A stretch of 20,100 nt of DNA from a virus, in IMG/VR virus record IMGVR_UViG_3300012985_000032, positions 1 to 20,100 of that record; one strand, 5' to 3'. A program made the translations under genes and the position numbers. Below are positions 13,601-19,219 of the stretch, in pieces. Each line of letters opens with the position of its first letter. Position 1 is the first letter of the stretch. The notes under the pieces are model-generated. The model made no database searches and had not been told where the DNA came from. It worked only from the letters and a program-made list of their open reading frames with translations.

Positions 13601-14122
13601 ACGAACGCGACGAACCCCGGCACGCTCAACATGCTCACCGCGGGCCGCATCTACGTCCCCGAAGCGATCACGCTCACGTCGCTCAGTATCCAAAACTCGG
13701 GCACGGTCTACGCGGCGAACGCGGTTGTCAGAATGGGGGTATGGGCTGACGGCAATCAGCAGCCCGGCGCCCTGATCCTCGACGCGGGCACCGTCGACGT
13801 TCACGCCTCCGCCGCGGTGCAGACGCTCACTTGTTGGGTGCCGTTGAAGCCCGGCTGGTATTGGCTCGGCGCGGTGATCCAGGGCGCGGCCGGTACGGGC
13901 ACGATCACAGTGACAACCGATGTACGGAGTAGCCAGCCGCTCGCGAACACGACGAATCCGCTATCCACCACGTTCGCTGACAACAACGGTGTGCGCCTCT
14001 CGGGCGTCTCGGCCGGATTGCCCGACCCATTCGGCACCCCGACCGCATGGCAATCGGGCGCGACTGCCGCGACCGGCATCATCTGCGTCACCGCGGGCTA
14101 CACCATCCCGATCAAGGACTGA
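10607..14122 (+). CDS. Large tailspike/fibre with split SGNH hydrolase domain
   Basis: A 1171-residue virion adhesin. Residues 8-65 repeat the attachment domain of the preceding protein. Residues 213-430 hold three 73-residue repeats (GPGATGPLGSATTVPVVTI, ending GGDLTGTLPNPTL) plus a decayed fourth. From about 448 an SGNH/GDSL-type hydrolase begins: VIGHSYTQNGG (catalytic Ser456), EYGYNDV (Asn554) and DRVHPSDEGH (Asp938, His941). Such domains remove ester-linked groups from surface glycans, so this is a likely decapsulating or wall-glycan deacetylating spike. The catalytic blocks are separated by a beta domain (about 599-790) and a small beta module (about 873-925, GSILHVDQEEMLVTAITK). The C-terminal 200 residues are Gly/Thr/Asn-rich beta structure, presumably for receptor binding. 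The substrate is unknown. Confidence 0.87.
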   Translation: MSAPPLTNKEFHPRHPGAGSDYVVEPNAPEETLRYWVVGDAYPRLVLDVPNHQVLVGDGTVPPVSATVGTAAPNDATYVTLAASAGLSAETTLGNVIRRDVVANRGAFGTAGIVFGATDTGIGYRDSGTSWDPYFAVLDGSGKVNTSVLPPISSTLAGLTDVDLTGLTDLDLLQYSAGASKWLRVPASGFGTTYTAGTGLTLAGTQFRITNIGPGATGPLGSATTVPVVTINAQGQTTALTSAAIQIAESAVTNLTTDLAAKFTTSTALGGDLTGTLPNPTLIATGPGATGPLGSATTSAIVTIDAKGRVTALTSAAIAIAESAVTNLVADLAAKFATATALGGDLTGTLPNPTLATFGPGATGPIGSATTVPVVTIDAKGRVSALTSAAIAIAESAVTNLVTDLAGKAAKTAAGGPYGSATSIPGITVNADGSLSFTANAIVLPKFGGLLVIGHSYTQNGGNRSSQGAPGLDVWSNWTHRVAGALQIPVEEVFLWGKSSARAGVATLGDGSTLQGSGVVMRHHVPNHWYTPSLTAHQSSKGWPALIVMEYGYNDVVNGWQGGVARTQAENAFMHGMRSMISRVRARLLYEATNATIAYTGTWSTQTDKNYCTKGTYKKTTTNTDLFTITLPTTLEGDSADAVIVAVCMIGTPNAWTTTTNSATSTSLPVAARDNFPQSGNFDIIVNGATRTVTAGQGTGAGTFTLSSSATWTSGQDVVRASGALVTWSGTSGVTGTTTIGGQGATGVPCHVVKRFTLTRAAAGTTIIGTLSAFATSEEFDLDSWWIEETDPQQVLCVNQPLGALGTTLNLASDAGITTNNTDLATVVAEFSNNVAVVDLVPTFNSLYRAICQAATSTGTNVHIIPDDPTNCVIGVGSILHVDQEEMLVTAITKTSNSDWSLTVTRDYTTAPDGRSTGGNVNHLIAAPIYDMRPWTLDRVHPSDEGHVLIGSLVLAAVAGSTQTAREIANSGGYVQKRQPKLLDGGFLWVQGGTRSTTTNATNPGTLNMLTAGRIYVPEAITLTSLSIQNSGTVYAANAVVRMGVWADGNQQPGALILDAGTVDVHASAAVQTLTCWVPLKPGWYWLGAVIQGAAGTGTITVTTDVRSSQPLANTTNPLSTTFADNNGVRLSGVSAGLPDPFGTPTAWQSGATAATGIICVTAGYTIPIKD
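11243..11899 (+). repeat. Three 219-base in-frame tandem repeats in the tailspike gene
   Basis: Copies begin at 11243, 11462 and 11681, each GPGATGP(L/I)GSATT at the protein level, so the period is exactly 219 bases or 73 residues. The third copy loses its GGDLTGTLPNPT end, and from about 11849 a degenerate fourth copy (GGPYGSATSIPGITVNADG) leads into the hydrolase domain. Protein identity is higher than DNA identity, so the repeats are not very recent. Confidence 0.93.
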
Positions 14123-14128
14123 GCCTCC

Positions 14129-14157
14129 GAGACATCTGGACCGTTGCCGCGTAGGGT
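14129..14157 (+). promoter_or_regulatory. Probable leaderless promoter (gene at 14165)
   Basis: GAGACA (14129-14134, four of six matches to TTGACA), 17 bases, then TAGGGT (14152-14157, TAnnnT). The ATG at 14165 follows after seven bases, and no good Shine-Dalgarno is present. This is the best-formed of the leaderless candidates with both hexamers at normal spacing. Confidence 0.55.
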
Positions 14158-14164
14158 GTCGGCC

Positions 14165-14566
14165 ATGACCAAGCCCACCAAGAAGCCACTCACAGCCGAA
14201 CAAGGCGACCTCCTACGCGAACGCGCCGGGATCGTCGCCTTCACCGAGCAGACCGTCGCCCAACTCAACGGCCTGCAACAGCGCCTCACGTTCATCGACG
14301 GGTACCTCACCGGGGCCGGCATCCCGCTCGACACCGAACCACCGCCCGAACCGGAGCCAGAACCGGCCTCGCCTGCGAATCGGGCTGAGGCCCGCCGCGC
14401 CGAACGGGCTGCGAAGAAGGCTGCCGAGGAGCAGGCCCGCCTTGCGCGGGCCGCGTCGGGTGGCAAGAAGGCTCCGGCGAAGAAGAAGGCGGTCGCGAAG
14501 AAGGCCCCGGCCAAGAAGGTCGGGCCGAGACTCGCGTCCGTGCCGGACACCGATGCCGCTCCCTGA
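14165..14566 (+). CDS. Protein with Lys/Ala-rich histone-H1-like tail
   Basis: A 133-residue protein. Residues 1-58 form a helical start with a likely coiled coil (EQGDLLRERAGIVAFTEQTV; LNGLQQRLTFIDGYLTG). A short acidic/Pro linker (PPPEPEPEPASP) follows, then a long basic tail from about 75, with RAEARRAERAAKKAAEEQAR and the KKAPAKKKAVAKKAPAKK repeats typical of histone H1-like or mycobacterial HU C-terminal tails. The tail should bind DNA or other polyanions. It may condense phage DNA or be a virion internal protein. ATG 14165 is chosen over upstream starts because of the promoter at 14129-14157. It ends in CCC-TGA and overlaps the next gene by 14 bases. Confidence 0.75.
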   Translation: MTKPTKKPLTAEQGDLLRERAGIVAFTEQTVAQLNGLQQRLTFIDGYLTGAGIPLDTEPPPEPEPEPASPANRAEARRAERAAKKAAEEQARLARAASGGKKAPAKKKAVAKKAPAKKVGPRLASVPDTDAAP

Positions 14567-14825
14567 GTGGGCGGCCCCACCCGGGCCCGGCTACTCCCAC
14601 GGCGACAGCTACTCGTCGATCGACGTCGTCTGGACCCGCGCCGACCCGCATGACGTCGTGTACCAGACACCGAACGGCTACCGGCGCCTCGCGGGCAGCG
14701 AATGGGTCGAGTTCGTCGTCCCCTACCGGCCGACCGTGTCCCGCAAGCTGCTCATGGTGTGGGCGGTCCTAGCCGGGATCGTCGGTCTTGGCGGTGGCGC
14801 GATCCTCGGTCACCTTCTGCGATGA
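14553..14825 (+). CDS. Small C-terminally anchored membrane protein
   Basis: A 90-residue protein whose ATG lies within the end of the preceding gene. Residues 1-62 are soluble and aromatic (GPGYSHGDSYSSIDVVWTRA; VVYQTPNGYRRLAGSEWVEF). Residues 66-89 (LLMVWAVLAGIVGLGGGAIL and GHLL) are one Gly-rich membrane span preceded by SRK, giving an N-in or tail-anchored form depending on insertion. The single span and 90-residue length fit some small holins, but no lysis enzyme is nearby, so this is not claimed. No ribosome site stands clearly before the ATG; coupling to, or +1 shifting from, the upstream gene could supply ribosomes. Confidence 0.7.
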   Translation: MPLPEWAAPPGPGYSHGDSYSSIDVVWTRADPHDVVYQTPNGYRRLAGSEWVEFVVPYRPTVSRKLLMVWAVLAGIVGLGGGAILGHLLR

Positions 14826-14832
14826 TGGGGAC
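14818..14832 (+). promoter_or_regulatory. Candidate extended -10 of leaderless promoter (gene at 14833)
   Basis: TGCGATGAT (14818-14826) is an extended -10 (TGn followed by nAnnnT) ending six bases before the ATG at 14833. No -35 is visible, as allowed for extended -10 promoters. GGGG at 14827-14830 lies too close to the ATG to be a good ribosome site. Confidence 0.35.
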
Positions 14833-15057
14833 ATGGCCCGTCTGACCGCCGCCGCCCGCAACGCCCTGCCCGACTCGGCGTTCGCGGGTCCGAACCGCAC
14901 CTACCCGGTCAACGACGCCGCCCACGCGGCGAACGCGAAGGCCAGGGTCGCGCAGTTCGGAACGCCGGCCTTGCAGAAACGGGTCGACGCGAAAGCCGAT
15001 CGGCGGCTCGCCGCTCGCGGCGAAGCGATCAAACGAGAGCAGAAGGGGAAACGCTGA
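14833..15057 (+). CDS. Small basic conserved phage protein (LTAAxRNALPxSxF family)
   Basis: A 74-residue protein starting MARLTAAARNALPDSAFAGP, with YPVNDAAHAANAKARVAQFG (23-42) and a basic end (DRRLAARGEAIKREQKGKR). The pattern LT-x-R-(N/K)-ALP-x-S-x-FA-P-x-R-xYP-(V/I)-x-D-x-x-HA-x-NA-x-AR is one I recall from many phage structural clusters and head-maturation proteins, sometimes as a free-standing domain. Its function is not established; location just before the scaffold fits a head-assembly accessory. The start at 14833 is preferred over the GTG at 14788 because it matches the family N-terminus and avoids a 38-base overlap. Its stop overlaps the next ATG by one base. Confidence 0.75.
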   Translation: MARLTAAARNALPDSAFAGPNRTYPVNDAAHAANAKARVAQFGTPALQKRVDAKADRRLAARGEAIKREQKGKR

Positions 15058-15335
15058 TGGCATCACCGGCACGAGACGTGAAAGCTGCCGGGTCCGGTCG
15101 CAAGACCGGCGGTTCCAAGAAGCCTGGCCTCGCCGCGGCGGCCCGCAACGCGGCGCTCGCGGCGGAAGCGGCCCGCTCGCGCGTTGGCACCGCCTCGACG
15201 CTGCACCCTACGGCGAATCTCGGTCCGACACTGCCCGCGGTGAACGCGGGAGATAACGACGGCGACGAGATGCCCTCGACGGCGCCGCGCGTTGCGGTGA
15301 AGGGTCACACCCGGGCCATGCCCGGCGCACGCTGA
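15057..15335 (+). CDS. Small basic, low-complexity protein
   Basis: A 92-residue protein from the ATG in a TGATG junction; AAGGGG (15045-15050) is a suitable ribosome site. The first 25 residues are Lys/Gly/Ser-rich (DVKAAGSGRKTGGSKKPG). LAAAARNAALAAEAARSRVG follows as one helix, and the rest is extended, with acidic DNDGDEMP and a basic close. The LAAAARNA piece resembles LTAAARNA of the preceding protein, which may be chance or a small duplication. No family is recognised. It is last before the scaffold-capsid promoter. Confidence 0.65.
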   Translation: MASPARDVKAAGSGRKTGGSKKPGLAAAARNAALAAEAARSRVGTASTLHPTANLGPTLPAVNAGDNDGDEMPSTAPRVAVKGHTRAMPGAR

Positions 15336-15344
15336 CACGGCGCG

Positions 15345-15396
15345 TAGCCTCCTGAGCGCCACCCCCGGACGGGGGTAGTCCGACTAGGAGGACCCG
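15345..15396 (+). promoter_or_regulatory. Candidate scaffold-capsid promoter with 5' hairpin leader and strong RBS
   Basis: TAGCCT (15345-15350) fits a TAnnnT -10, and RNA would start near 15357. Four bases later a perfect hairpin ACCCCC (15361-15366), loop GGAC, GGGGGT (15371-15376) begins. The ribosome site AGGAGG (15386-15391) stands five bases before ATG 15397. No -35 at normal spacing is evident. A 5' hairpin plus a strong ribosome site suits an abundant, stable late mRNA. Confidence 0.45.
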
Positions 15397-16464
15397 ATGA
15401 CCCAAGTACCAGCCCCCGCGACGCCGCCCGTCCCGCAGACGCCGACCCCGACGTCGCTCGGCGATTCGGAAGCCGCAGCCGCCGCGCACGCCCGCCTCGC
15501 CGAAGCGTTCCCCGAAGGCACCCAGCCCGGAACGCCCGCAGGCACCCCCCCGCCCGCCGCGCCGGCCGCGCCCGGCGAACCTGCCCCGGCCGAGACGGAC
15601 CTGTTCGACGACGCCGCCATCGACGGCCTCAACTTCGACGGCCTGCAATACCGCGACGGGATGAAACTGCGCGATCAGATCGTCAAGGCCCGCGACACCT
15701 ACCGGCCGTTCCGCGACGCGTTCGCCACGATGGACGAGGGCCAACGTCAGGCGCTCCTCGACTCCGCCCCGATGCTCGGTGCCGACCTCGCGACCGTCGC
15801 CCAGGTGAACGCCCGACTGCACCCCGAGGACCGCGCCTACTTCCAAGAGGCCATGTCCAAGTTCGCCGCCGGCGACGTCGAGGGTGGCACACAGATGCTC
15901 GAGGAGGGCGCAGCGTCGATCCGTGCCGCGATGGGCACCCAAGCCGCCGCGCCCGCTCCGCCCGCCGCGGGTACGTCCCCGCTGCCCGATTGGGCGCAGC
16001 CCCCGCCCGGCACCGAGCCCCCGGCCGGTGAGTTCCTCACCAAGGCCGACCTCGACGCCGCGCTCGCCGCGGACCGCCAACAGCGCGACTTCGCCGACAC
16101 CGTCGCCCGCGAGCAGGCGAGCATCGTTGCCCAAGCCCGCGAGCTCGGGTACGATCCAGACGCACCGGACGATTCCCCGGAACAAGACCGCTACCAGTTC
16201 CTCCTCAACGTGGCCGGACGGCCAGGGATGGGGTTTGATCTGGCGAAAGCCCACGATCGGGTAGCGGGCCTTGAGCAGGGCGCAATCGACCGGTTCGTAC
16301 AGGCGAAGTCGGCGGACGCCACTCGCCCCGCAGCACCCGCAGTCGCGGGTGTCGCACCCGCGGACACGCGGACGTTGGAAACCATGACCGACGGCCAGCA
16401 GGCGATGCGAAGTCGCCTCGATGGGACGCTCGGACCGGACCCGCGGAGACGCGCGCCGGAGTAA
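15397..16464 (+). CDS. Capsid scaffolding protein
   Basis: A 355-residue protein directly upstream of the major capsid gene, with typical scaffold character: acidic, Ala/Pro-rich and mostly helical. The first 68 residues are Pro/Ala/Thr-rich linkers (APATPPVPQTPTPTSLGD; GTPPPAAPAAPGEPAP). Residues 85-180 are helical (LRDQIVKARDTYRPFRDAF; EDRAYFQEAMSKFAAGDVEG). A second Pro/Ala linker follows, then a helix around 222-255 (KADLDAALAADRQQRDFADT). The C-terminal end is basic (MRSRLDGTLGPDPRRRAPE), where scaffolds usually contact the capsid protein. Scaffolds share little sequence, so the name depends on composition, size and position. AGGAGGACCC supplies strong initiation. Confidence 0.82.
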   Translation: MTQVPAPATPPVPQTPTPTSLGDSEAAAAAHARLAEAFPEGTQPGTPAGTPPPAAPAAPGEPAPAETDLFDDAAIDGLNFDGLQYRDGMKLRDQIVKARDTYRPFRDAFATMDEGQRQALLDSAPMLGADLATVAQVNARLHPEDRAYFQEAMSKFAAGDVEGGTQMLEEGAASIRAAMGTQAAAPAPPAAGTSPLPDWAQPPPGTEPPAGEFLTKADLDAALAADRQQRDFADTVAREQASIVAQARELGYDPDAPDDSPEQDRYQFLLNVAGRPGMGFDLAKAHDRVAGLEQGAIDRFVQAKSADATRPAAPAVAGVAPADTRTLETMTDGQQAMRSRLDGTLGPDPRRRAPE

Positions 16465-16481
16465 CCGACAAGGGGTGAATC

Positions 16482-17702
16482 ATGGCCGGTTTGACACTGG
16501 CTTTGGCTGACGCGGTCCTCAAGGAGGACTACAAAGGCCCGCTGCGCAAGCAGATCAACGACATGAACGTGCTGTCCGCCCAGGTCGCGAAGAACCGCGA
16601 CGACATCTACGGCCGTCGCGCGGTGATCCCGCTGCAGATCAGCCGCAACACCGGCGTCGGTGCCCGCCTCGAAGGCGAGACCATGCCGACCGCCGGCAAC
16701 CAGGGCACCGTCGATCAGCTGGTGTCGCTGCGATCGAACTACGGCCGGATCCGCCTGACCCGCCAGGTCATCTCGCGCATGGAGAAGGACCGGGGCGCGT
16801 TCGAGCGTGCCGTCGTCCTCGAGATGGACGGGATGCGCGACGACACCGGCCGCGACTACAACCGTCAGGAGTGGGGCACCTCCGACGGCGTCATCGCCCA
16901 ATGCGGAGCCTCCGGCCCCTCGACGACCGTGACGCTTGCGACCACGACCGCCGAGCAGCTGTTGGTGAACTTCGCCGAAGGCATGTCGGTCGACATCGGC
17001 ACCGTCGCCAACCCGCAACTCGTCGCCTCCGCGCGCACGATCACCGCGGTCGACTTCACGAACAAGACGATCACGATTTCCGGCGCCGCCGTGACCGTGA
17101 CCAACGTCGATTTCGTGTTCCGGGCCGGTTCGGGCGGTTCGGGTGCCAACCAGCGCGAGCTCACCGGCATCCAAACGATGGTGTCCGACACCGGCGCCCT
17201 GTTCTCCGTCGACCCGGCGACCTACTTCTCGTGGGCGTCGATCGTCGAAGCGAACGCCGGCGTTGCCCGGCCCGTGTCCGAGAACCTCGTCACCAAGGCG
17301 ATGATGCGGTCCCGGAACCGTTCAGGTCAGGCCAACTGGGCGCTGTACGCCGAGGATCAGGCGTACCGGGCTGCGGTGAACAACCTGTCGGCGAAGCACC
17401 GGATCGTCAACACGCTCGACCTCAAGGGCGGGCACTCGGCGGTCGCGTACGTGCTCGGCGGCAAGGAGTACCCGCTCATCGCCGAGCGTGACGCCCCGGT
17501 CGGCAAGATCTACGGGCTGTGTCACGACAAGCTCGTCGAGTACGTCGACGAGGACTGGCAGTGGGAAGACATGGACGGTTCCGCGCTTCACCTGAGCATG
17601 GACGGTACGCACACCTTCGAGGCGTACTGGTTCAAGTTCTCGGAGTTCGCGACCGTGCAGCGCAACGCCCATTTCCGTATCGACGATCTCGAGCTCGCGT
17701 AG
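16482..17702 (+). CDS. Major capsid protein (HK97 fold)
   Basis: A 406-residue protein following the scaffold after 17 bases, with AAGGGG (16470-16475) as ribosome site. Family features are an N-terminal LALADAVLKEDYKGPLRKQI helix, PLQISRNTGVGARLEGETMP (46-65), and LRSNYGRIRLTRQVISRMEK (83-102) as the spine region. A beta-rich insertion at about 145-225 contains NPQLVASARTITAVDFTNKT, a pattern common in phage capsid proteins. Then come GIQTMVSDTG, the P-domain helices around 265-300 and a C-terminal strand region (EAYWFKFSEFATVQRNAHFR). There is no N-terminal delta domain or protease gene; the separate scaffold agrees with a P22-like assembly route. A large hairpin follows its stop. Confidence 0.92.
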   Translation: MAGLTLALADAVLKEDYKGPLRKQINDMNVLSAQVAKNRDDIYGRRAVIPLQISRNTGVGARLEGETMPTAGNQGTVDQLVSLRSNYGRIRLTRQVISRMEKDRGAFERAVVLEMDGMRDDTGRDYNRQEWGTSDGVIAQCGASGPSTTVTLATTTAEQLLVNFAEGMSVDIGTVANPQLVASARTITAVDFTNKTITISGAAVTVTNVDFVFRAGSGGSGANQRELTGIQTMVSDTGALFSVDPATYFSWASIVEANAGVARPVSENLVTKAMMRSRNRSGQANWALYAEDQAYRAAVNNLSAKHRIVNTLDLKGGHSAVAYVLGGKEYPLIAERDAPVGKIYGLCHDKLVEYVDEDWQWEDMDGSALHLSMDGTHTFEAYWFKFSEFATVQRNAHFRIDDLELA

Positions 17703-17714
17703 CTCGACAAGGTT

Positions 17715-17777
17715 CCACGCGCCCCCGGCCTGCCGGTATCGGTTCGGGCTGGTCTCCGGTGGTCGGGGTGCGCGTGG
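17715..17777 (+). terminator. Large GC-rich hairpin after the capsid gene
   Basis: CCACGCGC (17715-17722) pairs perfectly with GCGCGTGG (17770-17777). After a one-base bulge, CCCCGGCC (17723-17730) pairs with GGTCGGGG (17761-17768), including one G-U pair, giving about 16 pairs around a 30-base loop that has its own CCGG pair. It starts 12 bases after the capsid stop. No U-run follows, as is common for actinobacterial terminators; it could equally protect the 3' end of capsid mRNA. Confidence 0.6.
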
Positions 17778-17783
17778 TTCGTC

Positions 17784-17798
17784 TGCGAAACTGAGCGC
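17784..17798 (+). promoter_or_regulatory. Candidate extended -10 of leaderless promoter (gene at 17799)
   Basis: TGCGAAACT (17784-17792) is an extended -10 (TGn followed by nAnnnT) ending six bases before the ATG at 17799. There is no Shine-Dalgarno and no visible -35. It lies just after the capsid hairpin, where a new transcript would be needed if that hairpin terminates transcription. Confidence 0.4.
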
Positions 17799-18272
17799 AT
17801 GAGCGACCGGCACCTTCTCGCACCGCGCGTCACCCCGGACGGGACCGTGTCGTGGGAGCACGAGACCCCGGAGATCGCCAAGCGCATCCGCGACGGGGAT
17901 TCCACACTCGGATGGCTTGGTGACGATCGCCTCTCGCTGCACCTGAACGTCGCTTACGCGACCGAGTCCGGTACGGGCCTGCCCCGCTGGGAAATCTGGC
18001 GCGACCACGAGACCGTCGAGCCCACCCTCGTCATGTCGCGCGTCGCGCAACGTATCGACGGCGACTCCCTCATCCGCCAACTCGCGGCGCACGACTCCCG
18101 CACCCGCGACATGGCAGGCGAGTTGATCGCGGCGCGTGACATGCGCGAAGCCGAATCCCGGGCCCGGTTCCACGACGCGGTCGCGGAACCGGCCGACAAG
18201 CTTGCCTGGGCGCTCGGGCGCGACCTCGACCTGCCCGCACAGTCGGGCCGCGTGTACCCGCTGGGCGGATAG
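17799..18272 (+). CDS. Conserved phage protein of unknown function
   Basis: A 157-residue protein between the capsid and connector genes. The N-terminal half has ETPEIAKRIRDGDSTLGWLG (22-41) and RLSLHLNVAYATESG then LPRWEIWRDHE (44-71), a pattern (I/L-x-R-(I/L)-xxGDPTLGWxGDxRL, later W-x-(I/L)-WR) I recall from other actinobacterial phages, always without function. The C-terminal half is helical (AAHDSRTRDMAGELIAARDM and a further charged helix). Placement next to the capsid suggests a virion or assembly role. It is followed three bases later by the first adaptor gene (GTG start). Confidence 0.75.
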   Translation: MSDRHLLAPRVTPDGTVSWEHETPEIAKRIRDGDSTLGWLGDDRLSLHLNVAYATESGTGLPRWEIWRDHETVEPTLVMSRVAQRIDGDSLIRQLAAHDSRTRDMAGELIAARDMREAESRARFHDAVAEPADKLAWALGRDLDLPAQSGRVYPLGG

Positions 18273-18275
18273 CCC

Positions 18276-19007
18276 GTGGCGAACCCGACGCTCGCCGACC
18301 TCCGCGCCAGCGTCCGCGACCGGCTGCACCTCTCCGCGAACGACCCGTCGTTCCCTGACGACCGGATCAACCGGGCGATCAACATGGCGATGGGCGACCT
18401 CGCGACCGCACAACCGAACGGCTGGTGGTTCCAACGCTGCGAGATCACCCAGCAGAACACCGCCGGAGACGTCGCGACCGTCGCGATCCACCTGGCCGAC
18501 CGCACCCGCATCGTCGAGAAAATCGGCTACGTCTACGCGTCCCTCGACGGCGACTACTGGACCGAGATCAAACAGCGCGAACGTCAAGACGCGATCCGCT
18601 CCGCCGGCGGGGTCCTCGCCGCGGGCGGCCTGCCGTACTCGTGGGGGTACGTTCGCCTCCCGTCGAGTGGGGGGCAACGCAACGACATGGGCGTCGTGTT
18701 CGACCCGGCGTTGGCGAACCTCGCGTACATCAGGGTCGGTGTCGTGGTCGGGCCGCCCGACTTCGCGAACGACACTGACACGATGGCCTATTTGCCTGCC
18801 CCGTTCGCGGGGGCGATCGTCGAGCGGGCGTGTTCCAAGTTGGGCCGCCAGAAACGTAAGGTCGGCCAGTTGACCACCCGCCGCCGGTACATCACTGAGG
18901 TCACGATGGCTGCCACCGCGGCCGACGCGTGGACGAAAGACCTGCGGCGCTGGTTCGACAAGCCGTACCACGGGCCCGGCCAAGCGACCGAGCACCGGAG
19001 AATCTGA
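18276..19007 (+). CDS. Head-to-tail connector/adaptor protein (copy 1)
   Basis: A 243-residue protein from a GTG at 18276. It opens with NPTLADLRASVRDRLHLSAN then DPSFPDDRINRAINMAMGDL (3-42), the helical start typical of phage adaptor proteins that form the ring under the portal (P22 gp4 and related connectors). A beta-rich centre (ATVAIHLADRTRIVEKIGYV) and C-terminal helices (AGAIVERACSKLGRQKRKVG; TTRRRYITEVTMAATAADAW) follow. The plan resembles the protein at 19219-19944, which has the same TL-x-DLRA-x-(V/L)-R-(D/E)-R opening. Expected function is completing the head and joining the portal to the tail. Its stop overlaps the next ATG by one base. Confidence 0.78.
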   Translation: MANPTLADLRASVRDRLHLSANDPSFPDDRINRAINMAMGDLATAQPNGWWFQRCEITQQNTAGDVATVAIHLADRTRIVEKIGYVYASLDGDYWTEIKQRERQDAIRSAGGVLAAGGLPYSWGYVRLPSSGGQRNDMGVVFDPALANLAYIRVGVVVGPPDFANDTDTMAYLPAPFAGAIVERACSKLGRQKRKVGQLTTRRRYITEVTMAATAADAWTKDLRRWFDKPYHGPGQATEHRRI

Positions 19008-19219
19008 TGGGCCGCCCGCGCCGTTCTGATGTCCTTAACCGGTCGCGATTCACCGATCGGCGGTATAGCTTTTCGGGCCAGCGCACGGTACGGGACGGAC
19101 ACCTCGTCGTGACCTGCTGGTGCGAGGACGCTTACGTCGAGGTGCCCGCGGAGGACGTTCTCGCCGGTCGAACAATGTCCTGCGGCCGCGTTTGTTGCAC
19201 GCCGATGGTGACGGCCTGA
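19007..19219 (+). CDS. Cys-rich small protein between the adaptor genes
   Basis: A 70-residue protein locked between its neighbours by TGATG junctions on both sides. It is basic at the start (GRPRRSDVLNRSRFTDRRYS) and has two close Cys pairs, VTCWCED (about 35-41) and MSCGRVCCTP (57-66), which could form a zinc ribbon or knuckle. Small CxC...SCGRxxC proteins occur in phage structural clusters, but I know no established role. Coupled translation with two connector proteins suggests it joins the neck or acts in its assembly. The upstream alternative start at 18929 would overlap the connector gene by 79 bases and is rejected. Confidence 0.72.
   Translation: MGRPRRSDVLNRSRFTDRRYSFSGQRTVRDGHLVVTCWCEDAYVEVPAEDVLAGRTMSCGRVCCTPMVTA

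Noticed and set aside
14553-14825. Naming the small membrane protein, or the one at 7216, as a holin.
   Set aside because: Each has a single span, no endolysin or other lysis gene is nearby, and the 7216 product has a long coiled-coil body unlike holins.
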